From an uncultured Roseburia sp. (GTDB lineage Bacteria > Bacillota > Clostridia > Lachnospirales > Lachnospiraceae): a stretch of DNA of 64,000 nucleotides. Below, in pieces: positions 1 to 7,926 of the stretch; position 1 is the first letter of the stretch, and each line of letters begins with the position of its first letter. The notes under the pieces are model-generated. The model saw nothing but the letters and a program-made list of their open reading frames with translations, had not been told where the DNA came from and did no database searches. The position numbers and the translations under genes were made by a program. The stretch lies in the NCBI GenBank assembly GCA_944380515.1, contig CALWHT010000016.1, positions 1 to 64,000 of the forward strand. Reading direction: 5' to 3'.

Positions 1-62
1 CTGATCCGGTATCCACAATTGCTCAAGTCTTTGATATGATTGATTTGGGACATAGTGAGCAT
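1..62 (-). CDS. IS21-family transposase IstA-like, N-terminus only (cut by window edge)
   Basis: Reading the minus strand from the ATG at 62 gives an open frame beginning MLTMSQINHIKDLSNCGYRI, which resembles the helix-turn-helix start of IS21-type IstA transposases. A strong ribosome site (GAGGAGGAAAG) lies just before the ATG. The frame runs off the left edge, so length and integrity cannot be judged. IstA normally acts with the ATPase IstB, which would lie further left. The assignment rests on only about 20 residues plus the repeat-rich leader at 63-210. Confidence 0.6.
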   Translation of the reverse strand, partial: MLTMSQINHIKDLSNCGYRI

Positions 63-210
63 CTTCCTTTCCTCCTCTATCTTTGGTGGTACTTAGATAA
101 AGGATAAATGTAGTGTAAAGGGGATTCAATATGTCCCGCTTTATTTAGGGAAATTCCCTTGCTTTTTTCAGGGAATTCTAACGCTTTTTTTCGGTAAATT
201 TAGTGTATCA
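1..210 (-). mobile_element. Terminal part of an IS21-like insertion sequence
   Basis: Between the transposase start (62) and about 210 there are no genes. On the minus strand a motif of the form A(5-7)GC followed by GAATT and CCT recurs: AAAAAAAGCG with GAATTCCCT, AAAAAAGCAA with GAATTTCCCT, and a looser AATAAAGCGG copy. TACACTA words also occur near both ends of the stretch. Several terminal repeats inside the end are typical of IS21 elements. The proposed outer boundary is the CA at 209-210, which reads TGATACACTAAATTTACCG inward. The exact end is inferred. Confidence 0.5.
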
Positions 211-255
211 TAAACAGAACGGGCTGAACCTGTATACATAGTACAGTGTGTTAGG

Positions 256-307
256 GAGAATGCGGAGCATTCTCTTAAGCGCGCCGCTGCGGAGCGTCGC
301 GCTTTTT
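256..307 (+). terminator. Twin hairpins followed by a T run
   Basis: Two adjacent perfect or near-perfect hairpins. GAGAATGC/GCATTCTC (256-263 and 267-274) has a three-base loop. The second (279-302) has arms GCGCGCCGCT and AGCGTCGCGC around GCGG and is followed by TTTTT. It is a good intrinsic terminator shape on the plus strand and would insulate the accessory cluster from transcription coming through the IS. Both loops contain the word GCGGAGC, which also appears in hairpins near 31605 and 48543. Confidence 0.55.
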
Positions 308-363
308 ATATCATAGAAAAACTTTATTGCATTAATGTACTAAAATACGACAAAGCAGATTAT

Positions 364-392
364 TTTACTACAAATGTTGACAAGGCTATAAT
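364..392 (+). promoter_or_regulatory. Likely promoter of the type VI-like cluster
   Basis: TTTACT (364-369), 17 bases, TATAAT (387-392), about 65 bases before the vWA gene. A TTGACA at 375-380 could also serve as a -35 with TAAAGT 17 bases downstream. Direct repeats of the type TAAAGTG/ATAAAGTA follow. No other obvious promoter is seen until the 5461-5541 gap. Confidence 0.5.
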
Positions 393-456
393 AAAGTGGT
401 AAAGTGATAAAGTATCATTACAAACGTAGAGAAAAGGAAACAGCAGAGAAAGGCAA

Positions 457-2244
457 ATGATGAAAAGGCGACACAAGCAAGGTGCTTGTCAAATTCTTTG
501 TCTGTTAGCGGCCCTTTTGGCCGTGTCTGTCTGTACTCCGATTCGTGTAAAAGCCAGGGAATTAAGTGAGGGAAAATCTATTGTTTTTTTGCTGGATGCC
601 AGTGGAAGCATGAAATCCAATGACCCGCAGCGGCTTGCGATAGACAGCATTGCACAGTTAATCTATTCGCTGCCGTCTGACTATCAGATGGGGTTTGTCG
701 CGTATAATTCGGAAATAACGGCAAATTTGGACTTTGTTCTAAGTGATCAGCGGAATCAGATCATGGAGGAAGCAGAAACAATAGAATATATCGGTTACAG
801 TGATGCTGGGACTGGCTTGGAATACGCGGTGGGAATGCTGGCAGACCAACAGGCAGATGAGAAGCACGTGGTAATGCTCTCAGACGGCGAGATTCTGATG
901 AAGGATGATGCGTCCACCGAAAGCTCTAAGCAACAGTATCAGCAGGCAGTGCAGCAGGCGGCAGATGTAGGAATTCGGATTCATGTGATTGGCCTGGGAG
1001 ATGAAATGGAGGACATGAATAACTTCATCTTTTCCGCTGCAGAAGCCACAAATGGAAAATCTTTCTATACACCGCAGGCGATGGGGATACAGGAGGCGAT
1101 AGACTCGGTTCTGACAGAAGAGTTGGGGATTAAACAATCCACCATTGCGATCATTGATGCAGATGGCGGCACGGAGACCGTTTCGGCAGAGCTGCCTTAT
1201 ACCCATGCGGATAAGGTGCGCGTGTTACTGACCAGTTCAGCGCCGATTACAAATCTGACGGCGAATTTTCAGGCAGACAGCGCAAAACAGATGAACGGAA
1301 GCCGGTATTCGTTGATTGAAATGAGCAGGCCGGCGGAATCAAAGCTGGAGCTCAGCTTTGAAGGGACAGCGGGTAATCAGGTTAGAATCAATGTGATTCC
1401 GGAGTATTATGTTTCATTAAAGGGAGAAGTGGCTTACACAGATGAGCTGCCGGCTGAAGCAGAGGGAAAACAGTATTATGACCGAACTGCTGAGATAAAG
1501 TATTCCTTTTATGATGTGGAAAATCAGGATGTACAGCTGTGGACACAGGATTTTTTCAATCATACCAAAATAAAATTGACAGAAAACGGACAGGAAAAGG
1601 AATTGACATTAAATAACGGCGTGATGGAAACGGTATGCCCGGTTACAGAAAATATGACGCTTGAGACAGTTCCTGATTATTCCGATATGCCTGTCAATGT
1701 AATCGGCGATGGGGCATTGGTGATGGAGCTGGAGGGGCCGCCGGTACTCCCGGCAGAAGAACCGCCCTATGGATTGATTGCCGGTCTTGCGGTGGTTGGC
1801 CTGGCAGCGGCAGCTATCATTATTGCCGTAATCATAAAGAGCAGGAAACCAAAGCCAGTACCGCTTCCTCCGGAAGACCGGCCGGAGCCAAGCAGGTACA
1901 GTTATACTGGAAAATTAAATCTTTACATTACAAGAACGCAGTCGGGCTATGATATACCGCCGCTGTCATTTAACCTTTTCCGTCTGCCGTCCGGCAGAGT
2001 GATTTCCATGAAAGAAATATTGGAAAGCTGTGGGGTAAAGGAAGTGTTTGCCGGAGCCGATATGATTTATTTTAAATCCGGTGCCAACAGGAATTTAATT
2101 CTTACAAACAATTCGGACTGCACCATCATGAAGAATCGGGAAATTCTGATGAAAAAGAAAAGCTATCAGCTGCCGTTGGAGGCAAAGGTGGATATTACCT
2201 TTGAGGATGAAATCAGCGAATTGATGTTTCAGTACAAGGATTGA
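457..2244 (+). CDS. Secreted/membrane-anchored vWA-domain protein with cytoplasmic FHA-like tail
   Basis: 595 residues. There is a signal peptide at residues 1-33, then a von Willebrand A domain with a complete metal site: DASGS at 47-51, Thr near 119 and SDG near 142-144. A single membrane segment at about 439-461 (rich in Gly, Ala and Ile) is followed by basic residues. The last ~110 residues look like a divergent forkhead-associated fold, with a NLILTNNSDCTIMKNREIL stretch. The topology therefore puts the vWA domain outside and the FHA-like part inside, which suits coupling an external binding event to internal phospho-signalling. It is first in the cluster, 69 bases before the sheath-like gene. 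The start could equally be the second ATG, one codon on. Function beyond domain identity is not known. Confidence 0.8.
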   Translation: MMKRRHKQGACQILCLLAALLAVSVCTPIRVKARELSEGKSIVFLLDASGSMKSNDPQRLAIDSIAQLIYSLPSDYQMGFVAYNSEITANLDFVLSDQRNQIMEEAETIEYIGYSDAGTGLEYAVGMLADQQADEKHVVMLSDGEILMKDDASTESSKQQYQQAVQQAADVGIRIHVIGLGDEMEDMNNFIFSAAEATNGKSFYTPQAMGIQEAIDSVLTEELGIKQSTIAIIDADGGTETVSAELPYTHADKVRVLLTSSAPITNLTANFQADSAKQMNGSRYSLIEMSRPAESKLELSFEGTAGNQVRINVIPEYYVSLKGEVAYTDELPAEAEGKQYYDRTAEIKYSFYDVENQDVQLWTQDFFNHTKIKLTENGQEKELTLNNGVMETVCPVTENMTLETVPDYSDMPVNVIGDGALVMELEGPPVLPAEEPPYGLIAGLAVVGLAAAAIIIAVIIKSRKPKPVPLPPEDRPEPSRYSYTGKLNLYITRTQSGYDIPPLSFNLFRLPSGRVISMKEILESCGVKEVFAGADMIYFKSGANRNLILTNNSDCTIMKNREILMKKKSYQLPLEAKVDITFEDEISELMFQYKD

Positions 2245-2313
2245 AACCTTCTGCCATGTAAGTGCGGCAAAATGGTTTGAATAAAAAAATAAGGGATCGG
2301 AATGGAGGAAAAA

Positions 2314-4503
2314 ATGGAAATTATAAGCCAGACAAACAGAACCTTACTCTTGGATGTCATCAATCCACAGGAACAGGATCTTCTGACCCTGGTAGGGGAT
2401 GTGAGGGGGATTGACAGTCTTGATGATGACAAAATGCGGGAAATCAACCAGCATTTGGAGTGCTGCAGCTATGAGGATGTAGAGAGGAAATTTCAGCCGG
2501 TGGTATGGTCTTTCTTTGACGCGTCCTCACAATCGGTGAAATATACGCTGGAGAAGCCGGAAAACATACCGGAGAATATGCTGACGCCGATTCATGTGAA
2601 TGAGTCGGAAAATTTTCAAAAGGCTGTATTGACGGTGATGAATTCAAGAAAGGCGCAGGGTCTGCTCAATGTTGAGTTTGAGTTTGAAAAACTGCTTGAG
2701 ATTATATCGCCCAAGAAAGTCATGGATGACATCAAGCAGGTCAGAAAAGAGATCCAATACAACTATAAAAAATATGCCGAGCTTGAAGAAGGGGATCCGC
2801 AGAAGCTTGATCTGGGGGACAAGCTGAATCTTTTATTTGAGGATGCAAGCAAGAATTACAATAATATCATGGCGATGCTGCCGTTGGCCATAGAGGATAT
2901 CAAAACGAGACTTCTGCTTGGCGGTGGAGAACAGCAGCAAAATGGTCAGACGATAGTCCCGGGTTATCTGTCGCTGGGCGAAAAGGGAGAATTAAAGGTT
3001 TTGGAGGCTCCCAAAACAGATGTCACCGCGCTGGCCACATTGGACGACAACGTGAACACGGGGCTTATGGAGGTCATAAAAGAAGATTATCAGGCCTTCA
3101 ACAGCGAGACGAATGACTATGTGCAGAACCTGGTGGTGCGCACCTTCTGCCCGCTTTCATCCACACAGCAGACAGAGATTGATGTAGATACGGAAGTGGC
3201 AAATTATAACAGCTATCTGGAATTTTACCGGACTTCCAAGGATAACTTTATCAAGGTTGTAAAACCGCTTTTGGAAAAGCTGCTTGGTATACGGATGTTT
3301 TTTGATCAGTATAAAACAAAAACCAAGGGAATGCGTCCGGCGCTGGTGATTGCGAACGTTTCTCCGGAAATGATGGCAAAAAGCTCTTATCTGCCCCGGC
3401 TGATTACATATTTAAACACGACAAACGGTAAAAACAACTTTAAGGATACTATATGGTATGCGATATATCCCAATGTGTCCTGGAATCAGAATGTCACAAC
3501 CAGGATTCAGAGAGAACGTTTTAAGGGCAATGTAAAAAAAGCGAGCATGGATGTATACAGTATGGATGCGCTTGCGAATCTTTTGGATGTATTTAAGGAT
3601 TATCGGGTGGAGACATTCTTCTCCTTTGAGAATCGGGAGGAAACGACTTTCAATGCAATCGCCGCGGAAGGAATCGATAAGGCGGTTGAGAAGTGCGCGC
3701 CATTAATGGGGAAGGCATTCAGCGAGTTTGCAATTCCCGTTCTTCCCAATTTTACTGTGATTCCCAAGAATAAATCCGGTGTTGTGCTCGACAGCAGGAT
3801 GAAGGTCTCGGAAAACAATGTCGCGGAGCTGTCGGACGCCAAAGAGGATATCATGCGTCTTTGGATTGAGGGTGTCTACATCAACGGTGCCTATGTTGCG
3901 GCTGGCTTTCGGGCGGCATGCCAGTGTCCTGAATTTTTAAAGGATCGGTTTGGCAAAACGAAGGCGGTGACAGACATGGAGCTTCCCGGCGTGCGCTTTG
4001 ATATTGAGGCTGGAAATAACGCGCTTCTGGCATATACCACCATGCCGAAGGAAATTACCGGATTTACCAACAGCATTAAGTCACAGATTAACCAGAAAAA
4101 TTTTGGCTGGATATTTGCTTCAGAGAATGCATCCTTAAATGGAGAGGCGGTTACCAATATTACTGTATACAAGGCGAGAAATCTTCTCTATGATGCGGAG
4201 CATTCCTCTTATGAGCCGGTGTACAAAACACAGGTAACCACATATATTGAGAGAATCCTGCGCTATGTGACAGGCGATTTCAAGGAAGATAATATCAAGA
4301 ATTTCTTTTCGAATAATCCGCAGAGCCAGAAGAGCAAATGGCTTGCGAAAAAAGACTGCGTCAACGCAATTATCACAGAGGGAGACAGCTTGGAGTATAC
4401 CATTGATGAGGCAAATGGCGTATGTGAACTTACGATTTCCTTTAATGGAAGTCCGCGAAATCTGGAAGTATTAATCAACCGATTAACTTCAAATATGCCG
4501 TAG
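2314..4503 (+). CDS. TssC/VipB-like contractile sheath protein, large subunit
   Basis: 729 residues from the preferred ATG at 2314, which sits 5 bases after GGAGG; the upstream ATG at 2302 lies before that site. The C-terminal third resembles type VI sheath large subunits: a WNQNVTTRIQRERFKG segment, a helix around YIERILRYVTGDF, and a final beta strand ending LEVLINRLTSNMP, comparable to the LTVSLRLVSKLP ending of TssC. It is longer than TssC (about 490) because of an N-terminal extension of about 200 residues that includes a charged helical part. No separate TssB-like small subunit is seen, so the extension may supply that function. It is followed at once by two tube-like genes, which supports the sheath reading. 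The similarity is by eye and should be treated as remote. Confidence 0.6.
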   Translation: MEIISQTNRTLLLDVINPQEQDLLTLVGDVRGIDSLDDDKMREINQHLECCSYEDVERKFQPVVWSFFDASSQSVKYTLEKPENIPENMLTPIHVNESENFQKAVLTVMNSRKAQGLLNVEFEFEKLLEIISPKKVMDDIKQVRKEIQYNYKKYAELEEGDPQKLDLGDKLNLLFEDASKNYNNIMAMLPLAIEDIKTRLLLGGGEQQQNGQTIVPGYLSLGEKGELKVLEAPKTDVTALATLDDNVNTGLMEVIKEDYQAFNSETNDYVQNLVVRTFCPLSSTQQTEIDVDTEVANYNSYLEFYRTSKDNFIKVVKPLLEKLLGIRMFFDQYKTKTKGMRPALVIANVSPEMMAKSSYLPRLITYLNTTNGKNNFKDTIWYAIYPNVSWNQNVTTRIQRERFKGNVKKASMDVYSMDALANLLDVFKDYRVETFFSFENREETTFNAIAAEGIDKAVEKCAPLMGKAFSEFAIPVLPNFTVIPKNKSGVVLDSRMKVSENNVAELSDAKEDIMRLWIEGVYINGAYVAAGFRAACQCPEFLKDRFGKTKAVTDMELPGVRFDIEAGNNALLAYTTMPKEITGFTNSIKSQINQKNFGWIFASENASLNGEAVTNITVYKARNLLYDAEHSSYEPVYKTQVTTYIERILRYVTGDFKEDNIKNFFSNNPQSQKSKWLAKKDCVNAIITEGDSLEYTIDEANGVCELTISFNGSPRNLEVLINRLTSNMP

Positions 4504-4535
4504 ACAACAAAATCATATGAATGGAGGAAAGAGTT

Positions 4536-4961
4536 ATGGGTTTCAGAATGAAAATTGACGGTTCTGGTCCGGTAAATCTGAGCGAGAAATGCATTACGAA
4601 CGTGGAATTCGACTCGGAAATTCCGAAGGATTCCAATGCCAGGGCAACAGACAATGGTGTCGGGTTAAAAATTACAGGGAAAATGCTTTTTTCGCTTGGG
4701 GCAGAGACAGAGGATTCTACGCTGAATCTTGCAAAATGGAGTCTTGTTCCCAGTGATTCCGCAGACTGCTACCGCAATGTGCAGATTGATGTTGTGGCTG
4801 CCGGACAGATTGTGCGCCAGATTACCCTTCCAAACGCTTTTGTTCTGGAGTACGAGGAGGAACAGGATGATGAAAACGGCGTTGGTACATTCATGCTGCA
4901 TGTAAAACAGAAAAAGGATTTAACGGATAAAACGGCCATCGAAGGCGGCTTCGGACAGTAA
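4536..4961 (+). CDS. Hcp-like tube protein, first copy
   Basis: 141 residues. The ATG at 4536 is preceded by GGAGG with 8 bases between; the ATG at 4521 overlaps that site and is rejected. The pattern is that of Hcp/tail-tube beta barrels: an N-terminal strand ending in a set of short strands, a central SLNLAKW-type helix (here TLNLAKWSLVP), and a C-terminal ITLPNAFVLEYEEE strand pair followed by GTFMLHVKQKK. This resembles Bacteroidetes TssD, where the same place reads FTDAYCVEYSE. It is a clear paralogue of the next gene. In a contractile system it would polymerise into the inner tube inside the sheath. Confidence 0.65.
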   Translation: MGFRMKIDGSGPVNLSEKCITNVEFDSEIPKDSNARATDNGVGLKITGKMLFSLGAETEDSTLNLAKWSLVPSDSADCYRNVQIDVVAAGQIVRQITLPNAFVLEYEEEQDDENGVGTFMLHVKQKKDLTDKTAIEGGFGQ

Positions 4962-4973
4962 GGAGGGGAAGGC

Positions 4974-5402
4974 ATGTCATTGATTGTAAAAATTGAAGGA
5001 CAGGAAAGCTTTGAGGTTTCCAAAGAATGCGTTCAGAAAGTAAAATACAGAACCAATATCCCGGCAGATTCCAATGCAAGAACCAAGGATGTTGGCTGTG
5101 AACTGGAGATTTCCGGGAAAATACTGGTTGCAACGGATGGCGACCCGTTCGACAGCACAAGACAGCTGGCGCTGTGGTCTGTGGTTCCTGCCGAGAATGC
5201 GGCAGCGTACCGCCATGTGACGGTTGAGATTGTCGAGGCAGGCATCGTGGAGCGGAAATATGATTTCCCGCGGGCATTTGTCATTGCATACAAAGAGAAT
5301 TACGGCAATGAAAGCGGTATCGGAACCTTTCATATCGTAATTAAGCAGAAAAAGGACAAGCTGGATCTTGTCTCCATCGAAGGCGGATATGTAGGGGCCT
5401 GA
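4974..5402 (+). CDS. Hcp-like tube protein, second copy
   Basis: 142 residues, starting 12 bases after the first copy behind AAGGAGGGG. It shares the whole architecture of the first copy: IPADSNART, LALWSVVP, FPRAFVIAYKE, GTFHIVIKQKKD and a final SIEGGY. The two diverge in most surface positions, so this is an old duplication and both copies are intact. One could be the main tube and the other a tip or base adaptor, as in systems that use several tube paralogues. A strong terminator follows directly, so vWA, sheath and the two tube genes form a transcription block of their own. Confidence 0.65.
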   Translation: MSLIVKIEGQESFEVSKECVQKVKYRTNIPADSNARTKDVGCELEISGKILVATDGDPFDSTRQLALWSVVPAENAAAYRHVTVEIVEAGIVERKYDFPRAFVIAYKENYGNESGIGTFHIVIKQKKDKLDLVSIEGGYVGA

Positions 5403-5429
5403 TTTCATTGCTTCCGTTGTTTCGAGCCG

Positions 5430-5460
5430 AAAGGCACGTCTGTTGCGGGCGTGCCTTTTT
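5430..5460 (+). terminator. Intrinsic terminator after the tube genes
   Basis: AAAGGCACG and CGTGCCTTT (about 5430-5457) pair around a GC-rich loop and run into a T tract. It lies 28 bases after the second tube gene and in the middle of the cluster. If partly read through, it would give much more sheath and tube message than regulator and effector message. Confidence 0.85.
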
Positions 5461-5470
5461 AAAAATATTT

Positions 5471-5519
5471 TTATTCCGGAGGATTTTTTTCTTTATTTAA
5501 AAGAAGTTTTCCGGAATAA
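5471..5519 (+). promoter_or_regulatory. Perfect 10-bp inverted repeat upstream of the J-domain gene
   Basis: TTATTCCGGA (5471-5480) and its exact reverse complement TCCGGAATAA (5510-5519) flank a 29-base T-rich spacer, 22 bases before the J-domain gene. It could be a regulator site or an RNA stem that hides or presents the leader. No clear -35/-10 pair is visible in the gap. Confidence 0.4.
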
Positions 5520-5541
5520 GAATAAGAAGGAGAAAGGGTAG

Positions 5542-5961
5542 ATGGAAAGCATAGGAGACCTGTATAAGGCGCTGGGCGTCACAGAAAATGCGACCGTGGA
5601 GGAAATCAAAAACGCCTACCGGAAACTGGCAAAGCAATATCACCCGGATTCACACCCGGGAGACCGAAAGTGTGAAGAACGGTTTCAGTCAATCAATGAA
5701 GCATATAGTATTTTAAGCAACCCGGAAAAAAAGAAAGCCTACGATCAGGCTTTTCGAAAAACGAAGGCAAATCGGGAAACTTCTTCTGTGGCTTCCTCAA
5801 ATACATATCAGTCTTTCGGCCATTCAGAGACTTTTGAACGTTTTTTCGGTTTTCATCCGGATACAGGGGAAATTGTCAATGAAGGGAAGCTGTATCAGAA
5901 AAAAGGAAATCCACTGGATACAACGGATTTGTTTGAGCGTTTCATGGGAATTAAGAGGTAA
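5542..5961 (+). CDS. J-domain (DnaJ-like) co-chaperone
   Basis: 139 residues. Residues 5-70 are a complete J domain with the HPD signature ([10 protein letters not shown]) and the usual [15 protein letters not shown] ending. The remaining ~70 residues have no Gly/Phe or zinc-finger region as in full DnaJ, only a short Phe-rich tail. It is therefore a class C J-protein, likely to recruit one Hsp70-type partner to a specific client. The obvious candidate partner in the same cluster is the Hsp70-like ATPase at 14269-16890. It is followed after 3 bases by the membrane FHA gene, which implies tight co-expression. Confidence 0.85.
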   Translation: MESIGDLYKALGVTENATVEEIKNAYRKLAKQYHPDSHPGDRKCEERFQSINEAYSILSNPEKKKAYDQAFRKTKANRETSSVASSNTYQSFGHSETFERFFGFHPDTGEIVNEGKLYQKKGNPLDTTDLFERFMGIKR

Positions 5962-5964
5962 AAG

Positions 5965-6510
5965 ATGACGAAAGTAATCAATCGAATGATCGCAGTGCTT
6001 TTCCTTGTCATGGCGCTGCTTTTGGTTTTGCTTACAAACTGGAAGGTGTCCTGGTATTGGACTGCACTTGCTCTGCTGGGGGCGATATTGCATATATGGC
6101 TGTCTGTTCGACCTGAACGTGGGACAGAGGAGGTTGAAAGTAAGGCTTTCGAACAGTCCGTATTGCCGCACACGGCAATCACGGAGCTGGTGCTGTTAAA
6201 CGAGGAGGGCACAAGGATTGCTTCGTGGAATCTATACGGCAAAACCGGTCTTGTGATCGGACGTGATGTTGGGGAAAACCATGTGTCTGTGGATTTGAAT
6301 GACGTTACCTATGCAAGTATGATCAGTGTAGAACATGCGGTACTGAATTACTCCGGTGACAGCTGGTATATTGAAGATATTTCGGAAAAAAACGGAGTCA
6401 GCGTGGAGAAACGGGATGGAAAAAAATATAAACTGTCTTATGGGAAGCCCTGTAAGCTGGAACGGGGAGACATTATTTTCATCGCGCTGACACGGCTTCA
6501 GATTTTATAA
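5965..6510 (+). CDS. Membrane protein with C-terminal FHA domain
   Basis: 181 residues. Two closely spaced membrane helices fill residues 5-47. The cytoplasmic part from about 85 on is an FHA domain: LVIGRDVGENHV gives the conserved Gly-Arg, SVEHAVL the Ser-x-x-His, and EDISEKNGVSV the terminal Asn-Gly. These are the residues that read phosphothreonine in FHA domains. It would tether a phosphorylated partner to the membrane, comparable in role (by inference) to Fha proteins of type VI systems. The start is placed 3 bases after the J-protein stop. Confidence 0.8.
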   Translation: MTKVINRMIAVLFLVMALLLVLLTNWKVSWYWTALALLGAILHIWLSVRPERGTEEVESKAFEQSVLPHTAITELVLLNEEGTRIASWNLYGKTGLVIGRDVGENHVSVDLNDVTYASMISVEHAVLNYSGDSWYIEDISEKNGVSVEKRDGKKYKLSYGKPCKLERGDIIFIALTRLQIL

Positions 6511-6539
6511 AAACAGTGGAAAAGGAAGGGAAAAGAACG

Positions 6540-7061
6540 ATGGGAGAGTCAAATATCATTCGCTGCCAAAATGGGCATATGTTCAGCAAAAAGAGATATG
6601 GAACGGTGTGCCCGTATTGTAATATCGAAACGGCAACCAAAGAAAAGAAAGAAGTACAGAAAACGGAAATAGACATAGAGGAAGAGCTGTTCCGGGAGGA
6701 TACGAAGCCTGTGTGCGGCTGGATCGTATGTATATCCGGTCCCAGACAGGGGAAGGATTACAAGGTTGTACAGGGGAAAAACTTTATCGGACGCGCAGAT
6801 GATATGGATATACAGATACTGGGCGATAATGAGATTTCCAGGAGAAATCATGCAGTGATCGTATTTGACCCGAAAAAGAAAGAAACCGTGCTGTTGCCGG
6901 GAGACTCCAACGGACTCGTGTATCTGAATGAGAATGCGGTGTATGCGCCGGCGGCTTTGAGCGCCTATGACAAGATAGAGCTTGGAAAATCCGTGTTTCT
7001 GTTTATTCCATTCTGCGGCAATCATTTTATGTGGGGCGCGGGAGGAAACGGAGAAGAATAA
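6540..7061 (+). CDS. Zinc-ribbon plus FHA-domain protein
   Basis: 173 residues from the ATG at 6540, behind AAGGAAGGG. A GTG at 6516 in the same frame has no suitable ribosome site. The N-terminus has two Cys pairs (CQNGH and CPYC) forming a small zinc-ribbon-like module. Residues ~65-155 form an FHA domain with FIGRADDMDIQI, SRRNHAVI (Arg and His present) and a degenerate end. The tail is short and glycine-rich. It is soluble, unlike the preceding FHA protein. It probably links phosphoproteins of the cluster. Confidence 0.75.
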   Translation: MGESNIIRCQNGHMFSKKRYGTVCPYCNIETATKEKKEVQKTEIDIEEELFREDTKPVCGWIVCISGPRQGKDYKVVQGKNFIGRADDMDIQILGDNEISRRNHAVIVFDPKKKETVLLPGDSNGLVYLNENAVYAPAALSAYDKIELGKSVFLFIPFCGNHFMWGAGGNGEE

Positions 7062-7080
7062 GAGCAGGGTGGGCAGATTC

Positions 7081-7926
7081 ATGGATGTAACCTATTATAT
7101 CGTTCTGATTTTTGGTGTATTGCTTGTGATACTGGAACTGTTTAAACTGGCCTGCCGGCCGAAAAAGCATCCGCAGAAGGCGCTTGACATAGGCTCCTGC
7201 ATGACCATTGGAAGCCGGGATGTACAGGAGGATCAGGTAGGTACGCTCACAACGGAGAGCGGCGTGCTGGCAGCGCTTGCGGATGGTTCGGGAAAGGTCT
7301 TCGGCGGCAGGATTGCAGCAAAGATTGCAGTTGATACCTGTGTGGAGATGTTTAAAGACTATAATGCCTTTCATAATCCTCAGTACTATTTCAGGAAGGC
7401 ATTTCGCTGTGCGAATACAGAGATTTTAAAGGCGGTTGAGGATGAGAGCCGCGGAAACGCGAGCCTTGGCTGCGCGATGATAAGGGCAGGTTATCTGTAC
7501 TATGCTCTGGTTGGAAATGTAAAGATCTGCGTATACCGGGAGGGAACGCTTGTTCCTGTATCAACAGGGCATACAGTGGCGGTGCTGGCAGAGCAGAAAT
7601 TCCAGGAAGGGAAGATTTCCAGACAGAGCGCACTTGCCATGTTGGAGAACCATCGCCTGTATAACTATCTTGGCAGGGACGATTTTAAAGATATTGAGTT
7701 TTTTGATGCTCCGGTCAGTTTAAAGCCATTGGACATCGTTGTGCTTATGAGTGATGGAATATATGAACTGCTGGGCCAAAGAGAAGTCGAAGAGGTATTA
7801 AAGGGCGGGGGAAGCTGCCAGGAGAAAGCGCTTCAGATTATTGAAAAGGTCAATACAAATCCTGCCGATGAGCGTGATAACGCCAGTATTATTTTGATAC
7901 AAATGGGGAATGGAGCTTTACAATGA
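7081..7926 (+). CDS. PP2C-type Ser/Thr phosphatase, membrane-anchored
   Basis: 281 residues from ATG 7081, 19 bases after the FHA gene. A single N-terminal membrane helix (residues ~4-22) precedes a PP2C catalytic domain. The metal-binding pattern is intact: SRDVQEDQ, ALADGSGKVFGG, VLMSDGIYELLG and the C-terminal ERDNASIIL. It is expected to remove phosphate from Ser/Thr of cluster proteins, which fits the neighbouring FHA readers. Its last four bases (ATGA) overlap the start of the next gene, so the two are probably made together. Confidence 0.85.
   Translation: MDVTYYIVLIFGVLLVILELFKLACRPKKHPQKALDIGSCMTIGSRDVQEDQVGTLTTESGVLAALADGSGKVFGGRIAAKIAVDTCVEMFKDYNAFHNPQYYFRKAFRCANTEILKAVEDESRGNASLGCAMIRAGYLYYALVGNVKICVYREGTLVPVSTGHTVAVLAEQKFQEGKISRQSALAMLENHRLYNYLGRDDFKDIEFFDAPVSLKPLDIVVLMSDGIYELLGQREVEEVLKGGGSCQEKALQIIEKVNTNPADERDNASIILIQMGNGALQ

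Noticed and set aside
375-403. TTGACA at 375-380 as the only promoter of the cluster
   Set aside because: Its partner at correct distance is TAAAGT, weaker than the TATAAT that pairs with TTTACT; kept as an alternative in the promoter entry.
2302-2313. Upstream ATG for the sheath-like gene
   Set aside because: It overlaps the GGAGG that serves the ATG at 2314, as do the early ATGs of the genes at 4536, 47629 and 51807.
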